Assembly: GCA_027214385.1 (NCBI GenBank)
Contig: JAPVXR010000006.1
Span: forward strand, 124,001 to 188,000
Length of the DNA stretch: 64,000 bases
Direction of reading: 5' to 3'
Source: Cryomorphaceae bacterium 1068
GTDB taxonomy: Bacteria; Bacteroidota; Bacteroidia; Flavobacteriales_D; Cryomorphaceae
Made by a program: the position numbers and the translations under genes. Shown piece by piece: positions 60,988 through 64,000 of the stretch. Numbering within the stretch: position 1 is the first letter of the stretch; the number at the start of each line of letters is the position of its first letter. A model generated the notes under the pieces. It was not told where the DNA came from, made no database searches, and worked only from the letters and a program-made list of their open reading frames with translations.

Positions 60988-61430
60988 TTTCCTCTTTGTC
61001 TTGAAACAAAGTGGAGCAACTTATCTGCCTTATGCGAAGATCTCATGAGTTCCTAAAAAAAACAAACACGACGCGAATAAAGTTCAAGGACGTAGAAAGG
61101 CAATTTTTGCGCGTTCAAACTTATTTTAATGATCAATCCGGGTTCAGTGCAAAAACCCGGCTAAAAATGACGCACGCATACGTCAAGTTAAATTATATTT
61201 GCAGAACAACGCAGGTATAAAGTTCGGTTTGTTGCAGTACAATTTTTACGGGTATTGCTGCACGTCGTCCGAAACATCTCGCAGCGCAATAATCTATAAA
61301 ATCTGCTCCACCGGGTTTGCCTTCGGTGAGATCGCCTGCCTTCCGGCAGGCAGGCTCCTACGTTGCTAAGTTGCTACCCTGCCAAGCAGGTGTGTTAAAG
61401 ATGGGGGTATGGCTTGAGCTTGGTCTAGGT

Positions 61431-61952
61431 CTACCTCATTTCAGCTGAAGTAGCCTTTGGAAATTGATTCTCCAAAATCTCCATCAACTTATCGGGATCT
61501 ATTTTGAGCAACTTCAGATTAATCGCTACGGGTGTCCCATGCTTTTTAATGATTGTTTCCACCATGCGTTGCCTGAACCCACTCATGTTTGATAAAATCG
61601 TTTTGTGATCTTTCAACTTAATAATGAGATTATCTGCTCCACCCACCTTACCAATAGTGAATTCTTCGATATTACCGCTATCAATCATACCAGCATTGGC
61701 CATACTTATATTGTCTACAATCCCATCGGGGGTAATAATCAGCGCAGGTGTTTTTTTGGTCAGCTGAATAATTGACCGGGTCAGTAGCCCTCCCATCACT
61801 AATAAGGCGAAGGCCTGAAAGAGAATAAAAGGCCATGATGGCTCTTCTGAACTTTCAGTCGCTTTAATCAATCGGCTGCCAATGTAATACAGCGACACAA
61901 CGCCGATGACGATTACCTCGATATGTGTGCGATTCCTCCTTTTGATTTCCAT
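61431..61952 (-). CDS. Two-helix membrane protein with PH-like domain
   Basis: A 173-residue protein with two N-terminal TM helices (about 12-28, 40-62) and a C-terminal soluble domain with a PH-like strand order (PALIITPDGIVDN ... ADNLIIKLKDHKTIL), like the STM3941 family. Function unknown. Confidence 0.6.
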   Translation of the reverse strand: MEIKRRNRTHIEVIVIGVVSLYYIGSRLIKATESSEEPSWPFILFQAFALLVMGGLLTRSIIQLTKKTPALIITPDGIVDNISMANAGMIDSGNIEEFTIGKVGGADNLIIKLKDHKTILSNMSGFRQRMVETIIKKHGTPVAINLKLLKIDPDKLMEILENQFPKATSAEMR

Positions 61953-62011
61953 ATGGCGTTAATTTATGGATTTTGGTCAAAATGTGACCACATCCATAAT
62001 GAGCCTTCACC

Positions 62012-62563
62012 TTAAATCCTCTCCTCCCCTGATTTGGCCCGAGCGCTTAACCAACTTTTATCGCATTGATACCACGCCACGTCTTCGCCACCCGGATCAT
62101 AACGTGCAAACTTGTCAAATGCCATTCCCACCTTTTCCATAACCCTTATCGAGGCTTTGTTCTCCTTCATGGCAATGGCGATAATCCTTTCCAGGTCGAG
62201 TTTACCGAAACCATATTTCAATATGGCTTCTGATGCCTCAGTAGCATACCCCATGCCCCAATACTCGGGCAAGAAGCGGTACCCCAAATCAATCTCATCA
62301 AACTCAGGCAGGTAGGCCAATCCTGCCCATCCGATAAACTGCATTCCATCCTTTAAGAAGGTGGGCCACCTGCCGTATCCTACTTTCTCGTAAAGGTTCA
62401 CTCTTTCGCTAATGGCCCGCAACATATCTTCTTTGGACCTTACGGTTGACTCGCCGGTATATTGCTGCACGAGACTATTCGAGTGCAATCGAAGCATATC
62501 GTCTACATCAGCCGGTGTCACTTCCCTCAACACCAGCCGTTTGGTTTCTAGTATTGGTTTCAT
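62012..62563 (-). CDS. GNAT acetyltransferase (RimJ/RimL type)
   Basis: A 183-residue GNAT with ETKRLVLREVTPADVDDML at the start, the acetyl-CoA region FLPEYWGMGYATEASEAILK, and IAIAMKENKASIRVMEKVGM. RimJ/RimL-type enzymes acetylate protein N-termini or small molecules. Overlaps the acetolactate decarboxylase gene by 4 nt, so the two are co-translated. Confidence 0.9.
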   Translation of the reverse strand: MKPILETKRLVLREVTPADVDDMLRLHSNSLVQQYTGESTVRSKEDMLRAISERVNLYEKVGYGRWPTFLKDGMQFIGWAGLAYLPEFDEIDLGYRFLPEYWGMGYATEASEAILKYGFGKLDLERIIAIAMKENKASIRVMEKVGMAFDKFARYDPGGEDVAWYQCDKSWLSARAKSGEERI

Positions 62564-63282
62564 TTTACAGTCGGTAGTTTTAAGGTCATACCCGGGCTTA
62601 AGGCCAATCCGTCCAGATGCCCCAAGGTACTGTTGTCAGTGGCACGCACATGCAGGTGCATATTGGTGGTGTGATGGGTAAAAATGGCGTGGTGACTCCT
62701 GGAGTAGAACCCCAATATCTCCACTTCTTGGTTGGATAGCGTGCCATAAGCGCCCGATTTGATGTGCTTCTCGTGGCTGTGTTCGGTATCTCCATCTTTC
62801 CAATTGATGACGTGCCAGTCGGCAGTCTCCGCCATACCATTGATCAAAAAGGGGAACGGTTCATCCGTGTTGATGCCATTCTCTTTTGCCACTTTTTCGA
62901 TGTGGCTTTCCAAGTCTTCATAGGTGGAAACCTCTTTGGGAATGGAATGGCTTGTCCACTCATTGACCGAGGCATAGACCAGCAGTGTTGCCTTATGGTC
63001 AAATGAATGATCGAGAGTCAGATTTTGCCCTTCAGCCGAGGTGATGTAAGGTTCGCCATCGAGAATGAGAATTTCTCCTTTCAAATTCTCCACCGCCCCG
63101 AGGGCGTAGAGATGCGCTTCATCCCGAAAGTCAGCCAAATTAGCTTGAGCGGAAATATCACCCTTGTGCATCATGTTCTTGAGTGCACCATGGTAACCGA
63201 CTGTATAGGTATCGTCGGCATCGGGAGCAGTGGAACAGCCACTCAAAGCGAATATCAGAAGTAATAGGAATGGGTATTTCAT
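62560..63282 (-). CDS. Acetolactate decarboxylase-family lipoprotein
   Basis: About 240 residues from the ATG at 63280-63282, with lipobox LSGC (C16), so membrane-anchored and exported. The fold matches acetolactate decarboxylase: LYALGAVENLKGEILILDG, THHTTNMHLHVRATD and GHLDGLA. The two His of HLH and the third His lie 11 residues apart, the same spacing as the zinc ligands His196/His207 of the Brevibacillus enzyme. The normal reaction is acetolactate to acetoin. An extracytoplasmic place for this enzyme is unusual; first gene of a pair with a GNAT. Confidence 0.82.
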   Translation of the reverse strand: MKYPFLLLLIFALSGCSTAPDADDTYTVGYHGALKNMMHKGDISAQANLADFRDEAHLYALGAVENLKGEILILDGEPYITSAEGQNLTLDHSFDHKATLLVYASVNEWTSHSIPKEVSTYEDLESHIEKVAKENGINTDEPFPFLINGMAETADWHVINWKDGDTEHSHEKHIKSGAYGTLSNQEVEILGFYSRSHHAIFTHHTTNMHLHVRATDNSTLGHLDGLALSPGMTLKLPTVK

Positions 63283-63312
63283 GGCAATTGAGTTATAGCT
63301 CAATAGTAAGAA

Positions 63313-64000
63313 CTACTTTCTAAAGTACAAGGAGGTTCTCAAAATGTATTTCACGAAAAGCAGGGACAGAATAGCCGGAAAGAACCCTTTAAACAGACTG
63401 AATGCCCCCGCATCCCAGTCTGCCAATGGTGTTTTGCTCACGACTCTAAAAATCAACTCACCATAAGGTTGTGACTCAAAGAAAAAAGAATTCATCATGT
63501 TTACACCCAGGTGAAAACCCAAACCCAACATAATCGATTTGCTCTTGGAAAAGGTATATGCCCATACATATCCGGTAAACCCCGTGGTAATGACAACGAA
63601 TAGAGTAAGGATGTTGCCGCCACCTGCTATACCATAGGAGAACACATGATACACGCCAAAGCACAAGGCCGAAATGAAGATAGCCCATGAGCTGCCCAAC
63701 CTCTTGATGAGTATATAGAGTATGGCTCCTCTAAACACCAAATCCTCCGTCAAAGCCGACCTGAGATGATAAACGAACGCATCAAAAATGGATGGGTAGT
63801 GAATATCAGTTTGCCATTGCCAATCCACATTTAGAACGATGGTTTCCACATAGATATTGACCAATGTAATAGCCATTATAAAAACCAAACCCATTCCGAA
63901 TTGAATCATCCCCTTACCAATGGGAAAAACTCCTAGCACCGAGAGATTCTCTTTGGCAAGAAAATGCAAGAGCACCCAAGAGGCCAGCGTTATAACCAAT
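63313..64000 (-). CDS. CPBP-family intramembrane metalloprotease, 5' end outside window
   Basis: At least 228 residues are visible; the N-terminus runs off the window. Multi-pass protein with the CPBP (CAAX protease/bacteriocin-processing) motifs: ALTEDLVFRGAIL (metal/catalytic glutamate and arginine), FGVYHVFSYG and LGFHLGVNMMNS. Family members process membrane-anchored peptides or proteins. Confidence 0.85.
   Translation of the reverse strand, partial: LVITLASWVLLHFLAKENLSVLGVFPIGKGMIQFGMGLVFIMAITLVNIYVETIVLNVDWQWQTDIHYPSIFDAFVYHLRSALTEDLVFRGAILYILIKRLGSSWAIFISALCFGVYHVFSYGIAGGGNILTLFVVITTGFTGYVWAYTFSKSKSIMLGLGFHLGVNMMNSFFFESQPYGELIFRVVSKTPLADWDAGAFSLFKGFFPAILSLLFVKYILRTSLYFRK

Overview
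The window looks like a chromosomal segment of a Bacteroidota bacterium, probably an environmental Flavobacteriales relative. Reasons: many secreted proteins end in type IX secretion (Por) sorting domains; there are CarboxypepD_reg, GldM-C, PUR-alpha-like and GEVED domain proteins; lipoproteins are numerous; gene starts are preceded by A-rich leaders rather than strong Shine-Dalgarno sites. No rRNA, tRNA, transposase or CRISPR array was found.

Region 1 (about 0.4-12 kb) is a defence island. On the minus strand a tight five-gene operon carries homologues of the single-strand DNA phosphorothioation genes sspB (DUF4007), sspC (large ATPase) and sspD (PAPS-reductase-like), followed by a nucleoside-deoxyribosyltransferase-like (DRHyd-type) protein and a single-pass membrane protein. 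Convergent to it, on the plus strand, is a four-gene operon: PLD-nuclease/SF2 helicase, a 76-aa protein, a DndD-like SMC-type ATPase with a zinc hook, and a 173-aa protein. This is most simply an SspBCD modification module paired with an SspFGH/DndFGH-like restriction module. A decayed second copy of the 173-aa gene's 3' end lies at the junction. The DRHyd plus membrane-protein pair is the best candidate for an undescribed addition.

Region 2 (12.2-16.5 kb) is gene-poor and repeat-rich: a PUR-like regulator, a large imperfect hairpin, an array of 21-bp repeats in near-perfect phase, inverted AGGTTAAA boxes, an fn3 protein, and three tandem GC-rich palindromic repeats next to a DUF1508 gene.

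Region 3 (16.5-32.6 kb) holds a GldM-C-like lipoprotein, a CarboxypepD_reg/prolyl-oligopeptidase fusion, an operon of YdjC deacetylase, patatin phospholipase and a 1413-aa multi-pass membrane protein, then a small-protein/membrane-protein cluster (one member frameshifted in a T7 run) leading to a NarL-type two-component system. A shared palindromic element lies before the small protein and before the kinase.

Region 4 (32.6-64 kb) is a mixed housekeeping/envelope region: GtrA, a dihydroorotase with substituted metal ligands, T9SS cargo proteins, DUF1801 proteins, a Rieske-glutamate synthase fusion, a three-gene surface-protein operon, CDP-alcohol phosphatidyltransferase, sulfotransferase, TlpA-like thioredoxin, an ECF sigma/anti-sigma/adhesin operon, a GAF histidine kinase, an S41 peptidase, an acetolactate decarboxylase lipoprotein and a CPBP protease cut by the window end.
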